A DNA stretch of 64,000 bases from Streptomyces xanthochromogenes (GTDB lineage: Bacteria; Actinomycetota; Actinomycetes; Streptomycetales; Streptomycetaceae). The translations under genes were made by a program, and so were the position numbers. Below, piece by piece: positions 16,764 to 26,260 of this stretch. Under the pieces are notes generated by a model that was given only the letters and a program-made list of their open reading frames with translations, was not told the DNA's origin and made no database searches. Numbering within the stretch: the first letter of the stretch is position 1; each line of letters opens with the position of its first letter. The stretch is from contig NZ_BMUZ01000012.1 in NCBI RefSeq assembly GCF_014650455.1, forward strand, positions 302,432 to 366,431, written 5' to 3'.

Positions 16764-17489
16764 TCAAGCCGCCGCCGGGAGTTCGGGCCGCAGCGGCCAC
16801 GCCGTGTCCACCACTTCCGGAGTGCCCTGCCGGGTGAACCAGGCCTGCAGGCCGCGTGCCTGTGCGGCGTGCCAGGTCGCCTGGAGCGTGTGCAACTCGG
16901 TCGGCGTCAGGCGCTCGAGACGGGTCGCGAACCTGCGGCCCACGGCCCGTACGACCTCCAGGGCGGCCAGTGCGTCGGCGGCCGCGTCGTGCGCCCCCTC
17001 CAGCGTCACGCCGTAGTGCTCGCACAGGTCGGTGAGGGTGCGGCGGCCCTTGCGGTAGCGGTCCAGATGCTTGTCCAGGACCCGCGGGTCGAGCACCCGC
17101 ATCGGATTCTGGCCCAGGTAGTGGGCCAGGGACGCCGCGCGGTGCCGCTTCAACTCCCGGTCGAGCAGCGTCAGATCGAACGGCGCGTTCATGATGACCA
17201 GCGGGCGGCCCGCCACACACTGCTCGGCGAGGCACTTCGCCACCTCGTCCATCACCGGCGCCGGCCAGCGCCCGTTGCGCTGGAGGTGCTCGTCGGTCAG
17301 GCCGTGCACGGCGGTCGCGCCCGCCGGCACGGGTATGCCCGGGTTGACCAGCCAGCGGGTCGACCGCGGCCGCGCCCCGGGGCCGTCCTGCACCACAAGG
17401 GCGGCCGAGACTATCCGGTCCCCTTCGACGTCCACCCCGGTCGTCTCCGTGTCGAATGCCGCCAGGGGGCCCTCGTACCAGCACGTCAT
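16764..17489 (-). CDS. DnaQ-like 3'-5' exonuclease (DEDD)
   Basis: The protein has 241 residues. Exo I motif is FDTETTGVD, Exo II lies around VIMNAPFDLTLLD, and Exo III is HDAAADALAA, which gives the DEDDh set of metal-binding residues. It resembles the proofreading epsilon subunit family but is stand-alone and followed by a C-terminal helical extension. Roles could be DNA repair or RNA trimming. The ATG at 17489 has GAGGAG ten bases upstream. It diverges from the DUF4365 gene. Confidence 0.9.
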   Translation of the reverse strand: MTCWYEGPLAAFDTETTGVDVEGDRIVSAALVVQDGPGARPRSTRWLVNPGIPVPAGATAVHGLTDEHLQRNGRWPAPVMDEVAKCLAEQCVAGRPLVIMNAPFDLTLLDRELKRHRAASLAHYLGQNPMRVLDPRVLDKHLDRYRKGRRTLTDLCEHYGVTLEGAHDAAADALAALEVVRAVGRRFATRLERLTPTELHTLQATWHAAQARGLQAWFTRQGTPEVVDTAWPLRPELPAAA

Positions 17490-17679
17490 GTCTACTCAAC
17501 TCCTCGCGCACTACCGGCAGATGGCGTGCATCCCCTGCCCGTTTCCGTGATACCCGGGCCGTTTGCGACATACGCCGTTTGCGGGGAGCCGAGTACGGAG
17601 ACAACACTCTTGACGGCAAATGGGTTTGACGTGTCGTCAGAAAGCAGTTCGGCACAGTTCCGGAAGGCATACGACAGCC

Positions 17680-18258
17680 ATGGCGCTCGCGCAGCCCGAT
17701 CCGGCCGCGCCCGGGCACGGTCTGCTGCCCGAGCGGATCGCTCCGCTGCGCGGCTCGCTCGCCACCACCGCCTGCATGGAGACCCTTCAGGTGGGCTACC
17801 TGCACGCGGTGGCGGCGGCCGCGGGGTGTTCGCTGTCGCAGCCCTTTCCGGACAACGGCATCGACTGGCACGTGAGCCACAGCGCTCCCGGCCACACCGT
17901 CGACGACGAAGTGACGATCAAGGTGCAGCTCAAGTGCACGTACCAGATTCCGCCGCATCCGCCGGGCGGGGCCTTCTCCTTCACGCTCGACAACGACCAC
18001 CTGGTGAAGCTGGCCCGCACTCCCGTGTCGGTGCACAAGATCCTGGTCGTGATGCTGGCGCCGCGGATCCGGGACGAGTGGCTGCGCGCGGGCCACGACC
18101 GCCTGGCGCTGCGGCACTGCTGCTACTGGACCAACCTGGCCGGACACCCGGTGACCGGCCGGCGCAGGACCACGGTGCGAATACCGACCTCGCGGATCTT
18201 CGACGACCGCGCGCTCTGCGAGATCATGACGCGGGTCGGGGTGGGAGGGAGGCCCTGA
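17680..18258 (+). CDS. DUF4365-family putative nuclease-fold protein
   Basis: The protein has 192 residues. The core has NGIDWHVSHSA, an acidic residue in a beta-hairpin context, and about 20 residues later IKVQLKCTY. This Asp...QxK arrangement is the degenerate PD-(D/E)XK active site seen in DUF4365 proteins. Whether it cuts nucleic acid is unknown. The start is ATG 17680 with GGAAGG twelve bases upstream. Its TGA overlaps the next ATG (TGATG), so the two are translationally coupled and likely form a complex or pathway. Confidence 0.78.
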   Translation: MALAQPDPAAPGHGLLPERIAPLRGSLATTACMETLQVGYLHAVAAAAGCSLSQPFPDNGIDWHVSHSAPGHTVDDEVTIKVQLKCTYQIPPHPPGGAFSFTLDNDHLVKLARTPVSVHKILVVMLAPRIRDEWLRAGHDRLALRHCCYWTNLAGHPVTGRRRTTVRIPTSRIFDDRALCEIMTRVGVGGRP

Positions 18259-19451
18259 TGCGCTGGTCCGACGACGATCTCGGCGGCACGCTGCCGGTTC
18301 CCGGCCAGGTGGACCCGACGGTGCTCGGGGTGCTCCTGCACCGGCACGGCTGGCGGCGGCGCGGGGGAGCGGCGGGGCGCTACGCGCGCTGGACGCCGCC
18401 CGGCGCGACCGCCTCCGGCACGAGCCTGCTGGTCCCCGATAGCCGGGCCTACCCCGACTGCGACGACCTGCTCGGCGAGGCCCTCACGGCGCTCGCCCGC
18501 AGCGCCGCGCCCTCCGCGCGCGAGGTGCTGGTCTCGCTCGCGCTGCCCAGCGACGAGGTGCGCTGGTGGCGCGAGGTCCCCGAGGGGCCGGCCGGCGCCG
18601 CCTCCTGGAGCGAGCAGGACCAGCTGCGCGGCGCGGCCCACCGGATGCTGCTCGCGGGCGCGCTCGCCGTGCGCGGGGCCGCCGGGTACTACGGGGCCCG
18701 CCACCGCAGGCAGGCCCTGGCCTCGCTCGAAGGCGTCCTGGTCGAGCCGGCGCCCGGCGGCGGGCTCGTCGCATTCGTGCCGGCGGCGTCCGGGCGGCCC
18801 GCGGTGGTGCGTCTGTACGCCGCCCTCAACGCGGTGCGGGACGCGGTCGACTACCAGCGCACCACGGGCGGCATGGAGGCCTTCGACGCCGCCGTACGGG
18901 CCGGTGTGAGCCGCGAGCTGACCGAGGCCGTGGTCGCCCTGGTGCACGGCACCGAAGGCGTCCGGGTCGCCCTGGAGTGGGCCTCCGCGGCCGGGGTGCC
19001 CGCCGGGTGCGCGGCCCGCCCGGAGCCCGTCGACTTCTCGCCCGGCGACCTGCCCGCCCTGCGCGCGGCCGGCGCCCGCTACCTGAGCGACGAGCCGTCC
19101 GTGCCGGTGCGGATCACCGGCGCCGTGGTGCGGCTGCGCCGCTCGGGGCCGCGCGGGCCCGGCGTCGTACGGCTGCGGGTGCTGGCCGGGGCGGAAGTCC
19201 CGCACGTCCGCATGGAGCTGGACGAGGAGGCGTACCGCATCGCCGGGCACGCGCATCTGGTCGGGCTGCCGATCCGGGTCGTGGGACGCCTGGAGAGCCG
19301 GGGCGGTTTCCGCAGGCTGTCCGCGGCCCGCGAGGTCACCCCCGTGCAGGTCGACGACGCCGAGCGGGACCGTCTGATGAAGTCGCTCCAGGAGAACCTC
19401 GACTTCTTCGAGGAGGCCTGCGGGGCGGACCCGGAGGCGGCGGCGGACTGA
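18258..19451 (+). CDS. Hypothetical protein coupled to the DUF4365 gene
   Basis: The protein has 397 residues and starts inside the stop of the DUF4365 gene. The N-terminal ~200 residues are Ala/Arg-rich without a membrane helix. The C-terminal third contains VPVRITGAVVRLRRSGPRG, RIAGHAHLVGLPIRVVGRLE and VTPVQVDDAE, looking like an OB- or beta-barrel-type region, and ends in an acidic tail. I do not recognise the family. Being coupled to a nuclease-fold protein and next to a DEDD exonuclease suggests a nucleic-acid role (inference). Confidence 0.75.
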   Translation: MRWSDDDLGGTLPVPGQVDPTVLGVLLHRHGWRRRGGAAGRYARWTPPGATASGTSLLVPDSRAYPDCDDLLGEALTALARSAAPSAREVLVSLALPSDEVRWWREVPEGPAGAASWSEQDQLRGAAHRMLLAGALAVRGAAGYYGARHRRQALASLEGVLVEPAPGGGLVAFVPAASGRPAVVRLYAALNAVRDAVDYQRTTGGMEAFDAAVRAGVSRELTEAVVALVHGTEGVRVALEWASAAGVPAGCAARPEPVDFSPGDLPALRAAGARYLSDEPSVPVRITGAVVRLRRSGPRGPGVVRLRVLAGAEVPHVRMELDEEAYRIAGHAHLVGLPIRVVGRLESRGGFRRLSAAREVTPVQVDDAERDRLMKSLQENLDFFEEACGADPEAAAD

Positions 19452-19583
19452 GCCGGGCGCGGGCTTCGCCGGTGGCGGATACGTGAGCGGCGTTAACCGT
19501 TTCGCGGCGTACCCCACCGGCTCGGTAGGATCGTTCCGCGTACGCGACACGCGCTGCGCGCCCCCTACGGCAGGAGAAGTCCG

Positions 19584-21560
19584 GTGTCAGACGTCCGTGT
19601 GATCATCCAACGCGATTCCGAGCGGGAAGAGCGCGTGGTGACGACGGGCACTACGGCCGCCGAGCTCTTCGCCGGTGAGCGCACCATCGTCGCGGCCCGC
19701 GTGGCCGGTGAGCTGAAGGACCTCGCGTACGAGGTGAAGGACGGCGAGGAGGTCGAGCCCGTCGAGATCTCCTCCGAGGACGGCCTCAACATCCTGCGCC
19801 ACTCCACCGCGCACGTCATGGCCCAGGCCGTCCAGGAGCTCTTCCCCGAGGCCAAGCTGGGCATCGGACCGCCGGTGCGGGACGGCTTCTACTACGACTT
19901 CGACGTCGAGAAGCCGTTCACGCCCGAGGACCTCAAGGCCGTCGAGAAGAAGATGCAGGAGATCCAGAAGCGCGGCCAGCGCTTCTCGCGCCGCGTCGTC
20001 ACCGACGAGGCCGCCCGCGAGGAGCTCGCCGACGAGCCGTACAAGCTGGAGCTCATCGGCATCAAGGGCGCCGCGTCCACCGACGACGGGGCGAACGTCG
20101 AGGTGGGCGGCGGCGAGCTGACCATCTACGACAACCTCGACGCCAAGACCGGCGAGCTGTGCTGGAAGGACCTCTGCCGCGGTCCCCACCTGCCCACCAC
20201 CCGCAACATCCCCGCGTTCAAGCTGATGCGCAACGCCGCGGCCTACTGGCGCGGCAGCGAGAAGAACCCGATGCTCCAGCGCATCTACGGCACCGCCTGG
20301 CCGTCGAAGGACGAGCTGAAGGCGCACCTGGAGTTCCTCGCCGAGGCCGAGAAGCGCGACCACCGCAAGCTCGGCAACGAGCTCGACCTGTTCTCCATCC
20401 CGGAGCAGATCGGCTCCGGCCTCGCCGTCTTCCACCCCAAGGGCGGCATCATCCGCCGGGTCATGGAGGACTACTCGCGCCGCCGGCACGAGGAGGAGGG
20501 CTACGAGTTCGTCTACACCCCGCACGCCACCAAGGGGAAGCTCTTCGAGACCTCGGGCCACCTGGACTGGTACGCCGACGGCATGTACCCGCCCATGCAG
20601 CTCGACGAGGGCGTGGACTACTACCTGAAGCCCATGAACTGCCCGATGCACAACCTGATCTTCGATGCACGCGGGCGTTCCTACCGTGAACTGCCGTTGC
20701 GGCTCTTCGAGTTCGGCACGGTGTACCGGTACGAGAAGTCGGGCGTGGTGCACGGTCTGACCCGGGCCCGGGGCTTCACCCAGGACGACGCGCACATCTA
20801 CTGCACCAAGGAGCAGATGGCCGAGGAGCTGGACCGGACGCTCACCTTCGTCCTGAACCTGCTCCGCGACTACGGTCTGAACGACTTCTACCTGGAGCTG
20901 TCGACCAAGGACCCGGAGAAGTTCGTCGGCTCGGACGAGATCTGGGAGGAGGCCACCAACACCCTGCGCGAGGTGGCCGAGAAGCAGGGCCTCGAACTCG
21001 TCGCCGACCCGGGCGGCGCCGCCTTCTACGGCCCGAAGATCTCCGTCCAGGCGCGGGACGCCATCGGCCGCACCTGGCAGATGTCGACCGTCCAGCTCGA
21101 CTTCAACCTGCCCGAGCGGTTCGACCTGGAGTACACCGGCCCCGACGGCACCAAGCAGCGCCCGGTGATGATCCACCGCGCCCTGTTCGGCTCCATCGAG
21201 CGCTTCTTCGCGGTGCTCCTTGAGCACTACGCGGGCGCGTTCCCGGCGTGGCTGGCCCCCGTCCAGGCGGTCGGCATCCCGATCGGTGACGCGCACGTCG
21301 AGTACCTCCAGGACTTCGCGCGCCAGGCCAAGGCCAAGGGGCTGCGGGTCGAGGTCGACGCTTCGTCGGACCGGATGCAGAAGAAGATCCGCAACCAGCA
21401 GAAGCAGAAGGTCCCGTTCATGATCATCGCGGGTGACGAGGACATGGCCGCAGGCGCCGTCTCCTTCCGCTACCGCGACGGTTCGCAGGAGAACGGCGTC
21501 CCGGTGGCCGAGGCCATCGCGAAGATCGAGAAGGTCGTGGCGGAGCGGACCCAGGTCTGA
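19584..21560 (+). CDS. thrS: Threonyl-tRNA synthetase
   Basis: The protein has 658 residues, full length for ThrRS. TGS domain residues 1-60; editing domain with HSTAHVMAQAV (about 72-82); catalytic core with MNCPMHNLIFDARGR (zinc Cys), GLTRARGFTQDDAHIYC (motif 2) and MIHRALFGSIERFF (motif 3); C-terminal anticodon domain. It charges tRNA-Thr in the cytoplasm. The start is GTG at 19584 with AGGAGA upstream, and a TAGGAT -10 candidate is at 19526-19531. I saw no T-box leader. Terminator at 21575. Confidence 0.98.
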   Translation: MSDVRVIIQRDSEREERVVTTGTTAAELFAGERTIVAARVAGELKDLAYEVKDGEEVEPVEISSEDGLNILRHSTAHVMAQAVQELFPEAKLGIGPPVRDGFYYDFDVEKPFTPEDLKAVEKKMQEIQKRGQRFSRRVVTDEAAREELADEPYKLELIGIKGAASTDDGANVEVGGGELTIYDNLDAKTGELCWKDLCRGPHLPTTRNIPAFKLMRNAAAYWRGSEKNPMLQRIYGTAWPSKDELKAHLEFLAEAEKRDHRKLGNELDLFSIPEQIGSGLAVFHPKGGIIRRVMEDYSRRRHEEEGYEFVYTPHATKGKLFETSGHLDWYADGMYPPMQLDEGVDYYLKPMNCPMHNLIFDARGRSYRELPLRLFEFGTVYRYEKSGVVHGLTRARGFTQDDAHIYCTKEQMAEELDRTLTFVLNLLRDYGLNDFYLELSTKDPEKFVGSDEIWEEATNTLREVAEKQGLELVADPGGAAFYGPKISVQARDAIGRTWQMSTVQLDFNLPERFDLEYTGPDGTKQRPVMIHRALFGSIERFFAVLLEHYAGAFPAWLAPVQAVGIPIGDAHVEYLQDFARQAKAKGLRVEVDASSDRMQKKIRNQQKQKVPFMIIAGDEDMAAGAVSFRYRDGSQENGVPVAEAIAKIEKVVAERTQV

Positions 21561-21574
21561 GCCCTCCGCGCGCC

Positions 21575-21611
21575 GCGGGCCCCCGGGAAGCGTGCTTTCC
21601 CGGGGGCCCGC
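21575..21611 (+). terminator. thrS terminator
   Basis: Perfect 15-bp stem (21575-21589 with 21597-21611) and a 7-base loop, fifteen bases after the thrS stop. Confidence 0.9.
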
Positions 21612-21674
21612 ACACGTCCTGCCACCGGCAACCCGGACGACGCCCCGGCCCGTCGAAGTCATATGCTGCACACC

Positions 21675-22220
21675 ATGACGACTGAGCCGGAGCAGCAGAT
21701 CGGAGTGGGGACGCAGGACGCGTTCCAGCGCCTGTGGACGCCCCACCGGATGGCCTACATCCAGGGCGAGAACAAGCCGACGGGACCGGAGTCCGGCGAC
21801 GGATGTCCGTTCTGCTCGATTCCGGCGAAGTCGGACGAGGACGGCCTGATCATCAAGCGCGGGGAGCACGTGTACGCGGTGCTCAACCTCTACCCGTACA
21901 ACGGCGGGCACCTGATGGTGGTGCCCTACCGCCACGTCGCCGACTACACCGAGCTGGACGAGGCCGAGACGCTGGAGCTCGCCGACCTCACCAAGCGGGC
22001 GATGACCGCGCTGCGTGCCGCCTCCGGCGCCCACGGGTTCAACATCGGGATGAACCAGGGAGCGGTGGCAGGCGCCGGGATCGCCGCCCATCTGCACCAG
22101 CACGTGGTGCCGCGCTGGGGCGGCGACACCAACTTCATGCCGGTCGTCGGCCACACCAAGGTGCTGCCCCAACTCCTCGCGGACACCCGCCAGATGCTGG
22201 CCGACGCCTGGCCCGCGTAG
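21675..22220 (+). CDS. HIT-family nucleotide hydrolase/phosphorylase
   Basis: The protein has 181 residues. The histidine-triad motif is HLHQHVVPRW near the C terminus, and the zinc-type CPFC is near residue 46. Further family landmarks are LNLYPYNGGHLMVVPYRHV and GFNIGMNQG. Actinobacterial homologues next to thrS include the mycobacterial diadenosine tetraphosphate phosphorylase, so Ap4A or a related dinucleotide is the probable substrate. The ATG at 21675 is 7 bases after TATGCT (21662-21667), suggesting a leaderless message. Three bases separate its stop from the end of the convergent gene. Confidence 0.9.
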   Translation: MTTEPEQQIGVGTQDAFQRLWTPHRMAYIQGENKPTGPESGDGCPFCSIPAKSDEDGLIIKRGEHVYAVLNLYPYNGGHLMVVPYRHVADYTELDEAETLELADLTKRAMTALRAASGAHGFNIGMNQGAVAGAGIAAHLHQHVVPRWGGDTNFMPVVGHTKVLPQLLADTRQMLADAWPA

Positions 22221-22223
22221 TCC

Positions 22224-23897
22224 TCACGCGTCGTACAGGTCCGCCTTGCGCGGTGCCGCGTCCTGCACCATGCCGCTCAGGATCATCGAGCGGTTGGTGA
22301 AGCGGTCGGTGTTCACTCCGTGCTCGTCGAGCACCTTCATGGCGGCGGAGTGGACCACCCGCAGGACCGGCGTCGCGGCCCGCATCGCGTCGTCGGCCAT
22401 GAAGCGGTGGCGCCAGGGCTTGTCCGCCCAGGCGTGCCGCAGGCCGAACGGCTCGGGCAGCGCTATCCGGCCGCCCAGGTGGTCGAGCAGCGGCGGATAC
22501 CAGGTCAGCGGGGCTCGGGCGGCGAGCCGCACCACCTCGGTGGCGTCGACCAGGGGCAGCTGGATCGTCTTCTTCTCCCAGAACTTGAAGGTCTTGTCGA
22601 CCTCCCTGGTCTTGGGCGACGGCTTGGTCGTGAACAGGGAGTGCACCGGGCCGAGCGCGTGCCCGGTCACCTCGATGCGCAGGGTCTCGTGCAGCACGGT
22701 GACGGTGACCATCATGGTGATGACCAACTGGCCGTCCCAGAGCGTGAATTGAATGCCCAGGTAGTGGCGGTTGCCGCTGGAGAACTGCTGCTCGTTGCAG
22801 ATGCGCTGTATCTCGTGCTGGCGCACCTGGAAGTTGTCGATGTCCTGGCCGCTGGGCCGCGAGACCTCCTTGGCGCCCTCGCCGATCGGTGAGACCACCC
22901 AGTTCTTGATGGACGGGGTGGGGAAGCCGCCGGTGTGCAGGGGGCCGCGCTCCAGGAGCTGGAGGCGGTCCTGGATGGCCCGTATGACGTCCCAGCTGCG
23001 GAAGCCGTGGATCTCCTTGCCGGCTTCCTTGGGCTCCAGCTCCTCGGCGAGCTGCCAGCTGCCCCAGCGGGTGCCCATCCCGAGTATTCCCTTGGGCCCG
23101 GCGTAGAACACGACGTTGCTCTGGTCCTCGGCGGCCAGCTTGACCAGCGACTGGCGCAGCTGTTCGGCGGAGCCGGCCGCCGAACTCTTGGGCACCGCCT
23201 CCGGGATCTTGGCTCCTATGCCGCCGCCGCCGAGAAGGCTGTCCCAGCGCGAGCGCAGATCGCGCGCGGTCCGCTCGCAGATGACCTTGGCCCAGTACCA
23301 GCCGATGACCGGGGCCACCATCATCGCGCGCAGATAGAGGGCGAGTATCCCGTGGAACGGCAGCTTGATCAGGAAGAGCACGGCGAGCCCGGCCACGGCC
23401 ACCATCAGGACCGTGCCGAGCGCGCCGGCCCGCCGGTCCTTGGCGCCGGCCAGGGTGCGGCGCAGCTGGAAGACGGCCAGCCAGAGCAGCATCCCGGGCA
23501 GGAAGAGCACCCCGAACACGCCCATGACCAGGGTGAGTTTGGTGTCCCGCTCCTTGCGGATGCGGATCGAGGCGAGGCAGTGCTCGACGATGGTGCCGGG
23601 CTCGGTGCCGAAGGACTGGATGATGCCCTTGCGGGTGGCCCCGAGCATCCGGTTCTGCACGGCCCGCGAGAAGGCCTCGCCGAGATTCGGTTCGAAGAGT
23701 GACAGCTTGCCCTTCGTCACCACCGACTCGTGCCATTCGCTGTTGGCCTTGAGTATGTCCTCGACCGGGCTGTCCCGGTACGCGGCCGAGGCGAGCGCCT
23801 GGGTCGCGGCCGTCTGGCCCGCGGAGCCCTGCAGCGGCACCTGTGGCCTGGGCAAGAAGTCGAAGAATGGCTCTTCCGTGGTCACTGCCGCCCCCAT
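22224..23897 (-). CDS. Two- to four-helix membrane protein of unknown function
   Basis: The protein has 557 residues. Residues about 120-146 (MGVFGVLFLPGMLLWLAVF) and 160-203 (VLMVAVAGLAVLFLIKLPFH plus ALYLRAMMVAPVIGWYW) are membrane segments. The remaining ~350 residues are predicted cytoplasmic, with GNRHYLGIQFTLWDGQLVIT and LHETLRIEVTGHALGP as conserved-looking patches. I recognise no enzyme motif. The start is uncertain: ATG 23897 lacks a good ribosome binding site, and the GTG at 23885 has GGGGGCGG before it. It lies between a HIT gene and an EF-G-like gene, both unrelated in role. Confidence 0.82.
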   Translation of the reverse strand: MGAAVTTEEPFFDFLPRPQVPLQGSAGQTAATQALASAAYRDSPVEDILKANSEWHESVVTKGKLSLFEPNLGEAFSRAVQNRMLGATRKGIIQSFGTEPGTIVEHCLASIRIRKERDTKLTLVMGVFGVLFLPGMLLWLAVFQLRRTLAGAKDRRAGALGTVLMVAVAGLAVLFLIKLPFHGILALYLRAMMVAPVIGWYWAKVICERTARDLRSRWDSLLGGGGIGAKIPEAVPKSSAAGSAEQLRQSLVKLAAEDQSNVVFYAGPKGILGMGTRWGSWQLAEELEPKEAGKEIHGFRSWDVIRAIQDRLQLLERGPLHTGGFPTPSIKNWVVSPIGEGAKEVSRPSGQDIDNFQVRQHEIQRICNEQQFSSGNRHYLGIQFTLWDGQLVITMMVTVTVLHETLRIEVTGHALGPVHSLFTTKPSPKTREVDKTFKFWEKKTIQLPLVDATEVVRLAARAPLTWYPPLLDHLGGRIALPEPFGLRHAWADKPWRHRFMADDAMRAATPVLRVVHSAAMKVLDEHGVNTDRFTNRSMILSGMVQDAAPRKADLYDA

Positions 23898-24007
23898 CGC
23901 CGCGCGTCCTTGCTCTGCGGCCCGTTCCCGGCCACCGCTCCCCGCACACCTGCTGAACTGGGACCCCAGCGTATCGGTGACGCGGCCCGCCCGTCAGGGG
24001 ACATCGC

Positions 24008-24046
24008 AAGGCCGCCCACCGCGAGGTCGTCGCGATGGGCGGCTTT
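24008..24046 (-). terminator. Terminator of the EF-G-like gene
   Basis: 14-bp stem (24011-24024 with 24030-24043) with one mismatch, flanked by AAG and TTT. Read on the minus strand it follows the stop of the EF-G-like gene. Confidence 0.75.
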
Positions 24047-24061
24047 CTGATGAGCTGTCAA

Positions 24062-26260
24062 CTAGCGTCCGCCTTCTGTCTGTTCGCGCATTTTGTCGGC
24101 GATCCCCGGCGGCATCGGCTCGTGCCGCGCGTAGCTGCGGCTGAACCGGCCGGTGCCGTGCGAGAGCGACCTGAGGTCCAGGGCGTACCGGCCGATCTCG
24201 ATCTCCGGGACCTCGGCCCGCACCAGCGTGCGCCCGTGCCCCGCCTGCTCGGTGCCGACCACCCGGCCGCGCCGCCCGGACAGGTCGCTCATCACCGGGC
24301 CCACATAGTCGTCGGCCACCAGGACCTGGACCTCGGCGACCGGTTCGAGCAGGTCGATACGGGCCTCGGTGGCCGCTTCCCGCAGGGCCAGGGCGCCCGC
24401 GGTCTGGAAGGCGGCGTCCGAGGAGTCCACCGAGTGCGCCTTGCCGTCCAGGAGCGTGATGCGCACGTCGACGAGCGGATAGCCCGCGGCGACGCCCTTG
24501 GCCGCCTGGGCCCGTACGCCCTTCTCTACGGACGGGATGAACTGGCGCGGGACCGAGCCGCCGACCACCTTGTCCACGAACTCGATGCCGCTGCCCGGGG
24601 GCAGCGGCTCCACGTCGATCTCGCAGATCGCGAACTGCCCGTGCCCGCCGGACTGCTTGACGTGCCGGCCGCGCCCGGCCGCCTTCGCGCCGAAGGTCTC
24701 GCGCAGCGACACCTTGTGCGCCACGACGTCGACCTGGACGCCGTACCGGCTGCGCAGCCGCTCCAGGGCGACCTCGCGGTGTGCCTCGCCCAGGCACCAC
24801 AGGACCAACTGGTGGGTGTGGGCGTTCTGTTCGAGCCGCATCGTCGGGTCCTCGGCGACCAGCCGCGCGAGCCCCTGCGAGAGCTTGTCCTCGTCGGCCT
24901 TGCTGTGCGCCTCGATGGCCAGCGGCAGCAGCGGGTCCGGCATCTCCCAGGGTGTCATCAGGAGCGGGTCGTCCTTGGCGGACAGGGTGTCCCCGGTCTC
25001 GGCCCGCGTCAGCTTGGCCACGCACGCCAGGTCGCCCGCGACGCACTGGGTGAGCGTGCGCTGCTGCTTGCCGAACGGCGAGGACAGGGCGCCGACGCGT
25101 TCGTCGACGTCGTGGTCCTCGTGGCCGCGGTCCGCCATGCCGTGCCCGGACACGTGCACCGTCTCCTCGGGGCGCAGGGTGCCGGAGAAGACGCGCACCA
25201 GGCTGATGCGGCCGACGTACGGGTCGGACGAGGTCTTGATCACCTCGGCCACCAGGGGGCCGTCGACCGCGCACGCGGGCGCGGGCCGCGGCTTGCCGTC
25301 CGGCGTGGTGAGGTCGGGGGCGGCCCGCTCCAGCGGGGAGGGGAAGCCGCCGGTGACGAGTTCGAGCAGTTCGATGGTGCCGAGGCCCTGTTTGGCGCCC
25401 TCGGCGGCCGGGGCCGCGGCGAGGACGGGGTGGAAGGTGCCGCGGGCCACCGCGCGCTCCAGGTCGCTCACCAGGGACGCGAAGTCGATCTCCTCGCCGC
25501 CGAGGTAGCGGTCCATGAGGGTCTCGTCCTCGCTCTCCGCGATGATCCCCTCGATCAGCCGGTTGCGGGCCTCCTCGATCAGCGGGAGCTGGGCCTCGTC
25601 GGGCTGGGTCTCCTTGCGCTCGCCCGACTGGTAGTCGAAGATCCGCTGCGAGAGCAGCCCGATCAGTCCGGTCACCGGCGCGTGCCCGTCCGGACCGGCC
25701 GAGCCGTGCACCGGGAGGTAGAGCGGGAGCACCGCGTCGGGGTCGTCGCCGCCGAAGGCCTCGGCGCAGATTCCGGTCATGGCGGAGAAGTCGGCGCGGG
25801 CCGCCTCCAGGTGCGTGACCACGATGGCCCGAGGCATCCCGACGGCCGCGCACTCCTCCCAGACCATCCGGGTGGAGCCGTCCACGCCGTCCGCGGCCGA
25901 GACGACGAAAAGGGCCGCGTCCGCCGCTCGCAGACCGGCCCTGAGTTCCCCGACGAAGTCGGCGTATCCGGGGGTGTCCAAGATATTGATCTTGAAGCCG
26001 CCCCATTCCACCGGCACGAGCGACAGCTGTACGGAGCGCTGCTGCCGGTGCTCGATGTCGTCGTAGTCGGAGACGGTGCCGCCGTCCTCGACCCGGCCCG
26101 CGCGGTTGACGGCGCCCGCCGCCAGCGCGAGCGCTTCCACCAGGGTGGTCTTGCCCGATCCGCTGTGGCCGACCAGCACCACGTTCCTCACGGATGCGGG
26201 GTGGTCGGCCGCCGGGGCCCTGCCGGCGGCCCCGGGGTGCGCGTTCGCCTTGTCGCCCAT
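24062..26260 (-). CDS. Elongation factor G-like GTPase (EF-G2 type)
   Basis: The protein has 732 residues, EF-G length. The G domain has P-loop GHSGSGKTTL and G3 DTPGYADF, but the G4 position reads VVTHLEAA instead of NKxD. This is followed by EF-G domains II-V, for example GRGRHVKQSGGHGQFAI and DVRITLLDGKAHSVDSSD. True EF-G is encoded elsewhere in such genomes with rpsL/rpsG/tuf. EF-G2 proteins of actinobacteria are reported to bind GTP without driving translocation efficiently, so the physiological role is open. GGGAGGA lies 8 bases before the ATG at 26260. It diverges from the PIP synthase gene. Confidence 0.9.
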   Translation of the reverse strand: MGDKANAHPGAAGRAPAADHPASVRNVVLVGHSGSGKTTLVEALALAAGAVNRAGRVEDGGTVSDYDDIEHRQQRSVQLSLVPVEWGGFKINILDTPGYADFVGELRAGLRAADAALFVVSAADGVDGSTRMVWEECAAVGMPRAIVVTHLEAARADFSAMTGICAEAFGGDDPDAVLPLYLPVHGSAGPDGHAPVTGLIGLLSQRIFDYQSGERKETQPDEAQLPLIEEARNRLIEGIIAESEDETLMDRYLGGEEIDFASLVSDLERAVARGTFHPVLAAAPAAEGAKQGLGTIELLELVTGGFPSPLERAAPDLTTPDGKPRPAPACAVDGPLVAEVIKTSSDPYVGRISLVRVFSGTLRPEETVHVSGHGMADRGHEDHDVDERVGALSSPFGKQQRTLTQCVAGDLACVAKLTRAETGDTLSAKDDPLLMTPWEMPDPLLPLAIEAHSKADEDKLSQGLARLVAEDPTMRLEQNAHTHQLVLWCLGEAHREVALERLRSRYGVQVDVVAHKVSLRETFGAKAAGRGRHVKQSGGHGQFAICEIDVEPLPPGSGIEFVDKVVGGSVPRQFIPSVEKGVRAQAAKGVAAGYPLVDVRITLLDGKAHSVDSSDAAFQTAGALALREAATEARIDLLEPVAEVQVLVADDYVGPVMSDLSGRRGRVVGTEQAGHGRTLVRAEVPEIEIGRYALDLRSLSHGTGRFSRSYARHEPMPPGIADKMREQTEGGR

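Noticed and set aside
19452..19583. T-box leader before thrS
   Set aside because: The space is only 132 bases, with no T-box sequence and no specifier-type stem; actinobacterial thrS usually lacks one.
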